A stretch of 48,765 bases of DNA from an uncultured Alphaproteobacteria bacterium (GTDB taxonomy: Bacteria; Pseudomonadota; Alphaproteobacteria; Micropepsales; Micropepsaceae): positions 1 to 48,765 of the forward strand of contig CAIUCH010000024.1 in NCBI GenBank assembly GCA_903897605.1. Direction: 5' to 3'. The position numbers and the translations under genes are program-made. The notes under the pieces are model-generated. The model was not told the origin of the DNA and searched no databases. It saw only the letters and a program-made list of their open reading frames with translations. This document shows, in pieces, positions 1 through 9,022 of this stretch (positions are counted from its first letter, which is position 1; every line of letters begins with the position of its first letter).

Positions 1-221
1 CCACACTCATCGCTGGGATATCGGCCACCAGCGCCAGAAGCAATCTGCTGGCCGCCCGATCCGCCGGTCAGCAACAAGGTGGCGCAAACGCCGCCACTGA
101 ACTAACATCGCAACTGGACCACTCAGTGGGGGCCGGTCAATCCGGCCGTCCCGGAGACATCGCCGGTGAAATGACGTCGCCCGGCGATATCGGACGCGAA
201 CCTTCAACCCAAGATGAATGA
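1..221 (+). CDS. Possible C-terminal end of a gene cut by the window edge
   Basis: A frame open from position 3 to a TGA at 219-221 gives about 72 residues rich in Ala, Gly, Gln and Ser, with a hydrophilic tail ending in Thr-Gln-Asp-Glu. Its codons mostly end in G or C, as in the real genes nearby, whereas the opposite-strand frame here is rich in Arg and Trp and looks like a shadow. It would end 38 bp before the stop of the convergent RND pump gene. No family is recognisable from this fragment, and an open stretch of this length can occur by chance at this base composition. Confidence 0.35.
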   Translation, partial: TLIAGISATSARSNLLAARSAGQQQGGANAATELTSQLDHSVGAGQSGRPGDIAGEMTSPGDIGREPSTQDE

Positions 222-259
222 TGGGATGCGAAAGGGGTGATCTGGGCCAAGGCGGATTT

Positions 260-3200
260 TTACGCGTGGCGCTGCAAGCCCCGATTGATCAGTTGGAAGA
301 ATACGGGCACGAAGAAAATCGCCAGCACTGTCGCGGTCAACATGCCGCCAATCACACCGGTGCCGATATCATTTTGGCTACCCGCTCCCGCGCCCGTGGC
401 GACGGCCAACGGAAAAACGCCGGCAATAAATGCAATAGAAGTCATCAATATAGGCCGCAAACGCAGGCGAGCCGCCTCCATCGCCGCATTGCGCGCATTG
501 AGCCCTCTCCTCTCTCCGTCCACCGCGAATTCGACGATTAGAATCGCATTTTTGGCGGAGAGACCAATTATCGCCAGCAAGCCAACTTGAAAATAAATAT
601 CGTTGAAAAGACCTCGCGCGGTGGTTGCCGCAACCGCGCCGATTACCCCCAAGGGAATGACCAGCATCACCGACAGCGGTATCGCCCAGCTTTCATACAG
701 CGCCGACAGGCAGAGATAGATGATGAGAATGGAAAGAGCGTAGAGTGCGGGCGCTTGGGCACCGGAAAGTTGCTCCTGGTAGGAAAGCCCGGTCAATTCG
801 TAATTGATGCCCCGCGGCAGTTGCTGAAACAGCTTGGCCATCTGCGTCAACGCCGTACCGGAGCTCACGCCCTGTGCGCCCTGTCCTTGCACTTCGATTG
901 ACGGAAAGCCGTTGTATCGTGTCAGGGAGCTCGGCCCCAATGTCCAGTTTGCATGCACAAACGAAGAGAATGGCGCCATGGTGCCGCTGCTACCGCGCAC
1001 ATACCAACGGCCCAGATCTTCCGGAGTCATGCGGTAGGGCGCGTCGCCTTGCATATAGACGCGCTTGACGCGGTCGCGATCAATAAAATTATTGACGAAA
1101 GACCCGCCCCAGGCTGAAGAGATTGTATAATTGATATCGGCGATCGACAGGCCAAGAGCATTGGCCTTTTCCTGATCCACGTTGATATGAAGCTGCATCG
1201 TGTCGTCCAGACTGGCGGGCCGGACACCGGAAAGTTTGGGGTCGCGGGCGGCCAAACGCAAAAGCGTGTCGCGTGCTTCGATAAGGCCTGCGTGACCGAG
1301 ATTGCCGCGATCCTCCATTTCGAGATCGAACCCCGTCGCAATGCCCAACTCGGGCACCGAGGGTGGGACCAATGAAAACACTTGCGCATCGGGAATGAGC
1401 GCGAAGGCTTTTGTGGCGCGGTCGGCAATCGCTTGGGCGTTATTTTGCGCGCCTGGACGTTTGCCCCAATCACTGAGATGAATAAATCCGATAGCGGTAT
1501 TCTGACCCACTCCCAAAAACGAAAAGCCGGCGACGGCGAAAACGAAATCAACATTCTTCCGTTCGTCTTTCAGATAGTGATCCGTTACCTTCCGCGCCAC
1601 CGATACCGTGCGCGGTTGGGTGGTGCCGGATGGCAAGCCGATCAAAGTGACGATCGTGCCTTGATCCTCATCCGGCAAAAAGCCCGTCGGCAGGTACCAC
1701 AGCAAGCCCATCATGGTCGCGACGATTAATCCATAAATCGCCATAACCAATTTCGTTTGACTGAGAGTTTTTTCCAGAACTCGGCAATACCAGTCCCGCG
1801 ATTTTTCAAACCCTGCATTGAATCCGTCGAAAAACCGGCCCAACAGGCCGCCCGCATGCGCATGCCCGCCCTTGGGAATGGCCCTCAGAACCGTAGCGCA
1901 GAGCGCTGGGGTGAGGACCAAGGCGCACATGATGGAGAGCGACATCGCCGAAACGATTGTGACGGAGAATTGACGATAGATTACTCCGGTTGAGCCTCCA
2001 AAAAACGCCATGGGGAGAAACACCGCCGTCAGGACCAGGCCGATGCCGATCAGGGCTCCGGTGATCTCTTTCATGGAGCGCAATGTCGCGTCGCGGGGGG
2101 ATAAACCCTCCTCGCGCATGATGCGCTCGACATTTTCCACCACCACAATGGCGTCATCGACCAGCAGGCCGATGACCAACACCAAGGCAAACAAAGTCAG
2201 GGTATTGATGGAATACCCTGTGGCCGCCAACACGCCGAAAGTGCCCAGAAGCACCACCGGTACCGCGACCGCAGGAACCAGGGTCGTGCGCCAATTCTGG
2301 AGGAAGACATACATGACCAGAATCACAAGCGCGATGGCTTTGGCCAGGGTCTCCACCACGTCGCGAATGGAAAGACGGATAAATTCGGTGTTGTCCGCGG
2401 TAAATGCGAGCTTCATGCCCGGTGGAAACGAGGGCTCGAGAGCCAATGCTTTCTGCTTTACCGCATCCACCAGTTTCAGCGCGTTGGCGCCTGGCGAAGG
2501 CATGATGGCGATGCCCGATGCCGGAAAGCCATTCATCAGACTGGTGCTGGTATAGTCTTCAGCGCCGAGCTCGACACGCGCCACATCCGACAGATGCACG
2601 ACGGCGCCGTCGGACGTAGTCTTGAGGATAATGTTCCGAAATTGCTCCGGGGTTTGAAGTTGCGATTGCGCTGTGACGGTAGCGTTCAATGCCTGGCCCG
2701 GCACGGTCGGTTGAGCCCCAATGGAACCCGCGGAGACCTGGACATTTTGGGCTTGGATGGCGTTTCGGACATCCGACGGTTCGAGCAGGAAATCGTGCAG
2801 CTTGTAGGGATCGAGCCAAATCCGCATCGCATATTGCGCACCAAACACTTGTGCATTCCCGACTCCAGTGATGCGGCTCAAAGAATCCTGCATCTTGGAG
2901 GTGATGAAGTCCGAGATGTCCGTATTATTATAACGGTTCGCCGTGTCGTAAATCGCGATGACCAGAAGAAAATTTGACTCGGCTTTGGCGACAGTCACAC
3001 CAAACTGCTGGACCTGGCTGGGCAACTGGGCCACGGCCTGCTGTACTTTGTTCTGGACCTGTACCTGCGCGATGTCGGGATTGGTGCCGGCGGCAAAGGT
3101 GGCGGTAATCGACACCGAGCCGTCGGCGCTGGACGACGAGGAAAAATATAAAAGATTGTCCAGACCCGTCAGCTGTTGTTCGATTATCTGGGTAACAGAA

Positions 3201-3382
3201 TTCTGCACCGTGGCGGCGTCCGCACCGGGATAGGAGGCGTTCACCACCACCGCAGGTGGCGCAATCGTGGGATACTGTTCCACGGGCAGACTGAAGGCCG
3301 AAATCGCGCCCGCCAGCATGACAACGATGGCTATCACCCAAGCGAAGACGGGTCGGTCGATGAAAAAGCGAGAAATCAGCAT
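260..3382 (-). CDS. RND multidrug efflux permease, AcrB/HAE1 type
   Basis: This is a 1040-residue inner-membrane proton-driven pump of the hydrophobe/amphiphile efflux family, close to the usual length of AcrB or MexB. It starts with the family's typical TM1 (RFFIDRPVFAWVIAI), and two large periplasmic loops follow TM1 and TM7. TM4 holds the paired proton-relay aspartates D409-D410 in the motif GLLVDDAIVVVENVER. TM10 keeps the lysine of GLSAKNAILIVEF. Such pumps normally work with a periplasmic adaptor and a TolC-like channel; neither lies beside it here, although a partner could be outside the window on the left. The gene is the last of a run of minus-strand genes but lies 266 bp from the GH2 gene, so it probably has its own promoter. 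The substrate cannot be read from the sequence. Confidence 0.95.
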   Translation of the reverse strand: MLISRFFIDRPVFAWVIAIVVMLAGAISAFSLPVEQYPTIAPPAVVVNASYPGADAATVQNSVTQIIEQQLTGLDNLLYFSSSSSADGSVSITATFAAGTNPDIAQVQVQNKVQQAVAQLPSQVQQFGVTVAKAESNFLLVIAIYDTANRYNNTDISDFITSKMQDSLSRITGVGNAQVFGAQYAMRIWLDPYKLHDFLLEPSDVRNAIQAQNVQVSAGSIGAQPTVPGQALNATVTAQSQLQTPEQFRNIILKTTSDGAVVHLSDVARVELGAEDYTSTSLMNGFPASGIAIMPSPGANALKLVDAVKQKALALEPSFPPGMKLAFTADNTEFIRLSIRDVVETLAKAIALVILVMYVFLQNWRTTLVPAVAVPVVLLGTFGVLAATGYSINTLTLFALVLVIGLLVDDAIVVVENVERIMREEGLSPRDATLRSMKEITGALIGIGLVLTAVFLPMAFFGGSTGVIYRQFSVTIVSAMSLSIMCALVLTPALCATVLRAIPKGGHAHAGGLLGRFFDGFNAGFEKSRDWYCRVLEKTLSQTKLVMAIYGLIVATMMGLLWYLPTGFLPDEDQGTIVTLIGLPSGTTQPRTVSVARKVTDHYLKDERKNVDFVFAVAGFSFLGVGQNTAIGFIHLSDWGKRPGAQNNAQAIADRATKAFALIPDAQVFSLVPPSVPELGIATGFDLEMEDRGNLGHAGLIEARDTLLRLAARDPKLSGVRPASLDDTMQLHINVDQEKANALGLSIADINYTISSAWGGSFVNNFIDRDRVKRVYMQGDAPYRMTPEDLGRWYVRGSSGTMAPFSSFVHANWTLGPSSLTRYNGFPSIEVQGQGAQGVSSGTALTQMAKLFQQLPRGINYELTGLSYQEQLSGAQAPALYALSILIIYLCLSALYESWAIPLSVMLVIPLGVIGAVAATTARGLFNDIYFQVGLLAIIGLSAKNAILIVEFAVDGERRGLNARNAAMEAARLRLRPILMTSIAFIAGVFPLAVATGAGAGSQNDIGTGVIGGMLTATVLAIFFVPVFFQLINRGLQRHA

Positions 3383-3648
3383 GTTTGTTTCCGAACGCCG
3401 GATTTATGAGACCCGGCCCGTTTGGATGGCCGGTGTTCGATGCATCAGCCTAGTATGAATTGAACGAGGGAACACGCACCAAATGGTTTCGCCTTTGACG
3501 AATTGCGATTTTGAGCTAACAAATTATTCAGAATGCCCAAACGTCGCCAGCCATTTCTCCGGGGGCGGAATTGCCAAGACACGCTGCGTGTGAAGAACAT
3601 GGCTTGGACCGATCATCCGTCGGCGATTACGCGAGGATAATAACTTCG
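3383..3648. other. Intergenic spacer between RND pump and GH2 genes
   Basis: These 266 bp hold no credible gene. The half next to the pump gene is more AT-rich and would carry the pump promoter on the minus strand, but I could not find a convincing -35/-10 pair. No clear terminator for the GH2 gene is visible. Confidence 0.5.
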
Positions 3649-6540
3649 CTACACGACCAGTGATCTGGCCTGGTCTTCCGTGATTTCCACTTTGGGCGCG
3701 AAGTTCGGTCCATTCATATAATTGATCAAACTAACTTGCATCTGCCGGCTGACGGGATCTACTGCGCTCGTAAGATCGAAGCCGCAAACCATCAGCGCTC
3801 CTGCCCCAAGTTTCGCTTCGAGAATCAGCGCCAGCGGCCGGGCGGTTGTCCAATTGTCAATTACGCGGACGACGGGCTCCATCTCTTTCGGCAACAAATC
3901 CAGCCTTAGGGCGCCGGCGCGATGGACCAGATACCACCATTGCCAGTTGCTGTGAAAATCCGATGGGAATTCCGCGAGTGCCGGATGCTTCGGATCGCAC
4001 AATAAGCCGAGCGTGGTCGGCGCCTGGCGGTCTGTCCATGCCGTGTTCCAGAAAATGCTGGAAAATCCCAATTTGAGAGGCCGATGGTCAAAGTTGCGCA
4101 CATTCGCATCGGGAACGGACAACAGCAGCTTTCCGCCGGCCTTCACATAATCGAGAATGGCGCCGTCCAGCGAAGACGAGATTTTGGGGCCTTTGGTTGG
4201 GTCCAATCCGGACTGCCTGGGATAAATCCAGATATCCCAATCATTCTCCGCCAATTTCCTTCCATCCGCCGAAATTATCTGCACGACGAATTTTGCCGCC
4301 TGCGCATTCGTGATCCGCGACAAATCCAGGGATACGGCAAAGGAAATCGGATCGTTGCCGATCGGCATGGCAAGAGCGGGCGACTGACCTGCCACATAGA
4401 TGGGGCCGTCTTTGCCCTGAATGAAATATGAAAGCCGCCCGCGATCTATGTCGGCGGACCCGAAATTCGTCACGTCCAACGCCGCTTCAAATGGCTGGTC
4501 GTTGTAAAACACCCTTGTGGGCAATCGCGCCAAGGGCACAAGGGCGTTGCAGAAGCGGCTATATTCCATGCCGGTGACATAACCCTTTTCCTCCCAAAAG
4601 GGATCGAGCACGCCAACAAGTGCCGTGCCTTGTCCGGGAAAATCATGCACGTCAAGCAATTCAAAACCGCCCATGCCGGGCGTGCGCAAGGCCGATTCGA
4701 TATCTTCCTTGTAGCAAAGCGTCTGCAGCTTTCCGGAGGCCATCAGGAAATCCCGGGCCAGATGCCCAAGATCGCTTGCCGCCAGCTGGTCGCGAAAAAT
4801 CTCGAAATTCCTGGGTTTGAGATAGCCCTTATATTTCGGCATCTCCGCGAAATTCGGATAGACGCACCATTGTCCGATCTCGTGGCTGATCACGGGAACT
4901 TGGCGTTGCCCGATGAATTCGCGGAAGTCGCTTGCTGTTTCGGGCTCGCGGGCATTGATCCGCGACTTCACGCCGTCGCCCCAGTGCTGAACACGGGGCT
5001 CCGGCGTAATATGAAATTCGTTCTCAGACAATTCCGGCCATCCCGATCCGCTCGTCCACAGACGGCGGGAATCCAGTGCTTTGAAATGACGAACATAGAT
5101 CTGGAGGTATTCCTTATGTTTTTTGCCGCCGGGTTCATTGCCGTACGGCATCAGCATAAAGGAAGGGTGGTTGCCATGGGCTTTAAGGACGCGTTCGGTT
5201 TCGTCGTAGACCCATTGGTCGACGGGTTTGCCGTCTCCAAGCGTGACGGATCCGTTCGCCCAACAGGTTTCCACTTGGCAATAAACTCCCAACTCGTCGG
5301 CGGCTCGAAAAGCCGCTTCGGGAGGACAATAGGAATGGAACCGCAGCAGATTAAGACCGTAAGACTTGGCAATGCGCATGATGGGCTTCCAGGATTCCAC
5401 ATCGGTGGGCGGGTGGCCAGTTTCGGGAAATATGCAGCATTCCAAAGTGCCCCGGAAGAAAAGCTTGCGGCCGTTGAGGCGAAATTGTGTGTCTTGGCTT
5501 TTGAGATCACGGCAACCGAATGTCACGTCACGGCGATCGCGGTCACCAAGCGTGGCTGACAAGATGTGCAGGTTCGGATTGAACTCGTCCCACAGTGCGA
5601 GGGATTTCAGGTCCCCATCTTGAAGGATCATCTCGGTCTCGAACCGGCCGCCTTGCGCGTCCCAGGATACGTCCAGTGATTTCTGCCGGCCTTCCACCGA
5701 CAGGCGCAACGCATCCCTGCCGCCTGCTCCCGTTGCATTGCCAATTCGCCCTTTGATTCGCAGCGATCCCGACGGGAATTGCGGATAGATCTGCAAATCC
5801 TCGATCCAAACAAGATGGGTCGCCCGCAACTCGATTCTGCCGGCGATGCCGTTCCAGTTTCCCTGCGTATGATCGGTTATGCCATGCGAATCCGTGCCAA
5901 TGTCGATCACGACCCGGTTATCGACCCGGATCGTGAGTTGGTGGCGGCCAGGCGCCAGGAGACCGAAATCATACTCATGCGGCGTGGAAAGACTTGCATT
6001 TTCGCCGACAAACTTGCCGTCGAGCCAGACCATGGTCTGCCAGTGCGGGCGCTCCAGAAAAAGAATAACGCGTTTGCCTTTCCAGGAAACCGGAACGGTG
6101 ATGTCTCTCTGATACCAAGCTGGCGCCTTATAGTAAGTTCCTGGCTGCAACCAGAAAGGCACTTTCATGTTTCCCGGCTGGCGATAGCTGGCGTAATCGG
6201 GAGATGTGAACCATGACCGATCCAGGATGCTGCCGGTCCAGGGCGTATCAACGCTGATCGGCGCACCAATTCCCTGTTGCGGAAGGCCGGCGGGAAGCAT
6301 CGCACGTTGCGACAACGCATCTTGAAACCACTTCTCGTTCAAACCGCGGTCCTGCTCGTCGCGCGCAAAAAGCCAACTTGCGGCCAGCGGTTGAGGCAAT
6401 TCGCCATTTCGTTTTGCGGCTTCGGCGGAAATCGGGGAATAAACGCTCAGCGCAACGCCCGCTGCGATCAGCGCAATGATATCTCTTCGGCTGGGAGCAG
6501 TCGAATTTGCCGGCGATGCACGGCTGCAACCATCCTGCAT
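3649..6540 (-). CDS. Glycoside hydrolase family 2 protein with Tat signal
   Basis: This 963-residue exported enzyme of the GH2 (beta-galactosidase/beta-glucuronidase/beta-mannosidase) superfamily has a sugar-binding jelly-roll domain (about 90-245), an Ig-like sandwich (about 250-345), the TIM-barrel catalytic domain (about 350-620) and a C-terminal beta-rich part. The acid/base is the Glu of PYGNEPGG (about E469) and the likely nucleophile is the Glu of VISHEIGQW (about E554). The N-terminus carries SRRDIIALIAAG followed by an Ala-rich stretch, a twin-arginine-type signal. I place the start at 6540 because GGGGAG lies 6 bp upstream of that ATG; an in-frame ATG at 6558 has no comparable ribosome site. 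It is the last gene of the DUF5107/porter/CBM9-like run, 103 bp after the CBM9-like gene. Beta-galactosidase is the first guess for substrate, but it could act on another beta-glycoside. Confidence 0.9.
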   Translation of the reverse strand: MQDGCSRASPANSTAPSRRDIIALIAAGVALSVYSPISAEAAKRNGELPQPLAASWLFARDEQDRGLNEKWFQDALSQRAMLPAGLPQQGIGAPISVDTPWTGSILDRSWFTSPDYASYRQPGNMKVPFWLQPGTYYKAPAWYQRDITVPVSWKGKRVILFLERPHWQTMVWLDGKFVGENASLSTPHEYDFGLLAPGRHQLTIRVDNRVVIDIGTDSHGITDHTQGNWNGIAGRIELRATHLVWIEDLQIYPQFPSGSLRIKGRIGNATGAGGRDALRLSVEGRQKSLDVSWDAQGGRFETEMILQDGDLKSLALWDEFNPNLHILSATLGDRDRRDVTFGCRDLKSQDTQFRLNGRKLFFRGTLECCIFPETGHPPTDVESWKPIMRIAKSYGLNLLRFHSYCPPEAAFRAADELGVYCQVETCWANGSVTLGDGKPVDQWVYDETERVLKAHGNHPSFMLMPYGNEPGGKKHKEYLQIYVRHFKALDSRRLWTSGSGWPELSENEFHITPEPRVQHWGDGVKSRINAREPETASDFREFIGQRQVPVISHEIGQWCVYPNFAEMPKYKGYLKPRNFEIFRDQLAASDLGHLARDFLMASGKLQTLCYKEDIESALRTPGMGGFELLDVHDFPGQGTALVGVLDPFWEEKGYVTGMEYSRFCNALVPLARLPTRVFYNDQPFEAALDVTNFGSADIDRGRLSYFIQGKDGPIYVAGQSPALAMPIGNDPISFAVSLDLSRITNAQAAKFVVQIISADGRKLAENDWDIWIYPRQSGLDPTKGPKISSSLDGAILDYVKAGGKLLLSVPDANVRNFDHRPLKLGFSSIFWNTAWTDRQAPTTLGLLCDPKHPALAEFPSDFHSNWQWWYLVHRAGALRLDLLPKEMEPVVRVIDNWTTARPLALILEAKLGAGALMVCGFDLTSAVDPVSRQMQVSLINYMNGPNFAPKVEITEDQARSLVV

Positions 6541-6643
6541 TCGTGGCTCCCCACCCATTTCTGAATTCTCACTGGCGGTGCGGGGAAATCCGCACCCGCG
6601 CGGTTACGTCCACGGCTCCGAAAACAATTGAAACTCGCGGCCA

Positions 6644-7453
6644 TTAATCGGCAAAGCGCACGGCACTCCACAATTCGGGCTGATGGGTATCATACACGCC
6701 ATGGGCTTTGTGGACCATCGCAGGGTGCGGATTGACTTCGTTCCCGCCAACTACAAGCTTCTGAAACCTGCCGAGGAAAAACCGCCAGATATCGCCGTCC
6801 TTTGGTGGAAGCGAACGGCCGTCCGCCAGCAGGGATAGGCTCGCCCATGGAATGCCGACCTCAAGACTCCATCCCCGGTCCACTTTGCTTTTATCGTTTA
6901 AGGTACCATCCACCCGAACGGCGGTTTTCAACCCAGGCAAATCAAAGTCTGTAAATGCCCATCGCGAGCCCCGCGGGTGCGTTCCCCGCCAAAAATTCGA
7001 ATCGGTGCGGTCATCGTTGCCACCAAATGTATAGGTTTGCGGATTGTGAACGTCCAATTCCGGACGGTCAAAACGTCCGCCCCGTTTGTAAGCGTCACGC
7101 CAAACGAAAAAGACTTCATAGATCGTGTTGGCCGCATTGACCTCGAGTTCGTAATAGCATTCCCCACCGTCAATAAAGACTTCAAGATCATTTTCGAGAA
7201 AGATCAGGCTGTCTCGCTCGGTGAGGCGCGCCTCGACATATGGTTCTTCGGCCCAGAACCCGAAATAGATATGGGTATCGTTCCAGACAATGGCGGTGCG
7301 GGTTTCATAAAGTCCGGGATCTCCCGTTACCATATCGACGAAACGCGAAGACCATTGCGTCTTGCTCCATACGGGTTTGGTGATATCGCCATCCACCTCT
7401 ATGGAGTCGGCAATCTTATGAGCCGTATAGTCCGCATTCCGATTGTCAGACAC
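6644..7453 (-). CDS. CBM9-like carbohydrate-binding domain protein
   Basis: The 269-residue product is essentially one CBM9-like beta-sandwich. It opens with the family signature (ADSIEVDGDITKPVWSKTQW), continues with WNDTHIYFGFWAEEP and an acidic ENDLEVFIDGG strand, and contains the WSLEVGIPWASL motif near the end. Such domains bind reducing ends of sugars or glycosides, and stand-alone versions are common in saccharide-use clusters with no proven enzymatic role. I chose a GTG start at 7453 because GGGGGA lies 7 bp upstream and the domain begins about 14 residues later. Reading further upstream in frame gives Arg-rich sequence overlapping the porter gene. With this start there is no signal peptide, so the protein would be cytoplasmic. 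It follows the porter gene by 106 bp. Confidence 0.75.
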   Translation of the reverse strand: MSDNRNADYTAHKIADSIEVDGDITKPVWSKTQWSSRFVDMVTGDPGLYETRTAIVWNDTHIYFGFWAEEPYVEARLTERDSLIFLENDLEVFIDGGECYYELEVNAANTIYEVFFVWRDAYKRGGRFDRPELDVHNPQTYTFGGNDDRTDSNFWRGTHPRGSRWAFTDFDLPGLKTAVRVDGTLNDKSKVDRGWSLEVGIPWASLSLLADGRSLPPKDGDIWRFFLGRFQKLVVGGNEVNPHPAMVHKAHGVYDTHQPELWSAVRFAD

Positions 7454-7559
7454 TTCGCGATCCCCCGCACTCTTTGCGACCAAAGCGCCATCATTATCCC
7501 AAACTGAGAAAAGGGGGAATCGGAATGCGCAGGCAAAGCGCCGCGCTGGACTTGACCCT

Positions 7560-8978
7560 TCAGACCAGATCTTTTTCGAGTTGCTCCAATGTTTTGCCTT
7601 TTGTCTCCGGCAGCTTGAAGAAGATAAACACAAAGCCAGTGACGCAGATTGCTCCGTAAAGCCAGAACGTGCCGGACGAACCGAGTTCCGCGTTCAGCAG
7701 AGGAAAGGTGTAGGTCAGGATAAAACTGGCAAGCCAAAGCGATGACACCGCCACCGCCATCGCCGCGCCGCGAATGCGGTTTGGGAAGATTTCCGAAATA
7801 ACCACCCACGTTACCGGCGCCAACGACATCGCGTAGCAGCCAATTGCGCCCAACACCAAAAGCAGCATTGGCAGACCTTGGACATGGCTGCGGTAGAAAA
7901 AACCCATCGTGAAATAAATCAACGCGAGCGCCGCCGAGCCAAAAAGCATCAGCGGTCGCCGGCCACTTCTGTCCACAAAGCCCAATGCGACGAACGTGCA
8001 GACTAGATTCACCGAACCTGTCCAGGCAATGTTTTTCAACACGCTCGAAATGTCGTAGCCCGCCGCCCTGAAGATTTCCTCGGCGTAGTTGAAAATGACG
8101 TTGATGCCGCACCATTGCTGAAACACTGCCAGCACCACACCCAGAACCAAGACCTTGCGCATGTTGGGTTCCAGCAAATCGGCGAAGCGCACATGCTGTA
8201 TCTCTTCCTTGGCGAGCGTGAGGTTTATATCGCCGATTGCCAGGTCCGCATATTTGCCGCCGCCGATCTTTTTCAGGACATTGCGTGCAAGCTCCGCGCG
8301 CCCATTCTTGGCGAGCCAGCGCGGGCTTTCGGGAACGAAAAACATGCCGATGAAAAACAAGATGGCCGGCGCGGCAGTCAAACCAAACATCCAGCGCCAG
8401 CCACTTTGGCCGAACCAGGAGCTTTTGATGAATTCATCCGTCGCGTTCGCCGGCAAGTCGCGGACGAGATACCAATTGATATATTGCGCCAGCAAAATTC
8501 CGATAACGACGGTAAGCTGATTAATTGAAACCAGCTTTCCACGTATCTGCGCCGGAGCAACTTCGGAGATGTACATGGGCGACAAACTAGACGCCAGTCC
8601 GATGGCCGTTCCCCCAAGGATCCGCCAGGCGATGAAGATTTGGAAATTTGTCGCCAGCGCGTTGCCGATAGACGTCACGGCAAAAAGAACCGCCGCAAGA
8701 ATCAGCAATCGCTTGCGTCCGATGCTGTCGCTCAATGCTCCCGCTACCAGCGAACCAAACAAACATCCAATCAGCGCACAACTGTTCGCCCAACCAATTT
8801 GCGCCTCGGTTGTAAGTTCAAAATAGCGTTGGAAAAACGGCTTCGCGCCACCGATGACGACCCAATCCCAGCCGAATAGCAGCCCGCCCATCGCCGCCAC
8901 ACCGGAAATGAGCCAGACATAGCCCAGATTGTAGTCGGCTTTGAGCTTGGGGGATTCACCGGGGGCTGCGATCATCAT
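7560..8978 (-). CDS. Sugar porter (MFS, XylE/GLUT-like)
   Basis: This is a 472-residue, 12-helix inner-membrane proton-sugar symporter of the MFS sugar porter family. Visible signatures are GGLLFGWDWVVIGGA in TM1, the SDSIGRKRLL loop 2-3 motif, PESPRWLAK after TM6, a complete cytoplasmic helical linker of about 60 residues, QQWCGINVIFNYAEEIF in TM7, the DRSGRRP loop 8-9 motif and the C-terminal PETKGKTLEQLEKDL. Two consecutive ATGs start the frame, and the second may be used; the ribosome site is weak (GAGA). It lies 44 bp downstream of the DUF5107-TPR gene and upstream of the CBM9-like gene on the same strand. The imported sugar or short glycoside is therefore probably the substrate of the cytoplasmic proteins encoded beside it. 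Confidence 0.93.
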   Translation of the reverse strand: MMIAAPGESPKLKADYNLGYVWLISGVAAMGGLLFGWDWVVIGGAKPFFQRYFELTTEAQIGWANSCALIGCLFGSLVAGALSDSIGRKRLLILAAVLFAVTSIGNALATNFQIFIAWRILGGTAIGLASSLSPMYISEVAPAQIRGKLVSINQLTVVIGILLAQYINWYLVRDLPANATDEFIKSSWFGQSGWRWMFGLTAAPAILFFIGMFFVPESPRWLAKNGRAELARNVLKKIGGGKYADLAIGDINLTLAKEEIQHVRFADLLEPNMRKVLVLGVVLAVFQQWCGINVIFNYAEEIFRAAGYDISSVLKNIAWTGSVNLVCTFVALGFVDRSGRRPLMLFGSAALALIYFTMGFFYRSHVQGLPMLLLVLGAIGCYAMSLAPVTWVVISEIFPNRIRGAAMAVAVSSLWLASFILTYTFPLLNAELGSSGTFWLYGAICVTGFVFIFFKLPETKGKTLEQLEKDLV

Positions 8979-9022
8979 GATTGTTTATCTCGGTTTAACA
9001 TTATGAAATCCCGCCATGGGGC

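Noticed and set aside
4630..5559. 309-codon frame antisense to the GH2 gene
   Set aside because: No motif, and the opposite strand encodes the conserved GH2 barrel with both catalytic glutamates.
7399..8115. 238-codon frame spanning the porter and CBM9-like genes
   Set aside because: It is an alternative frame of the porter gene; its Arg- and Gly-rich sequence has no helices, and both overlapped genes are clearly real.
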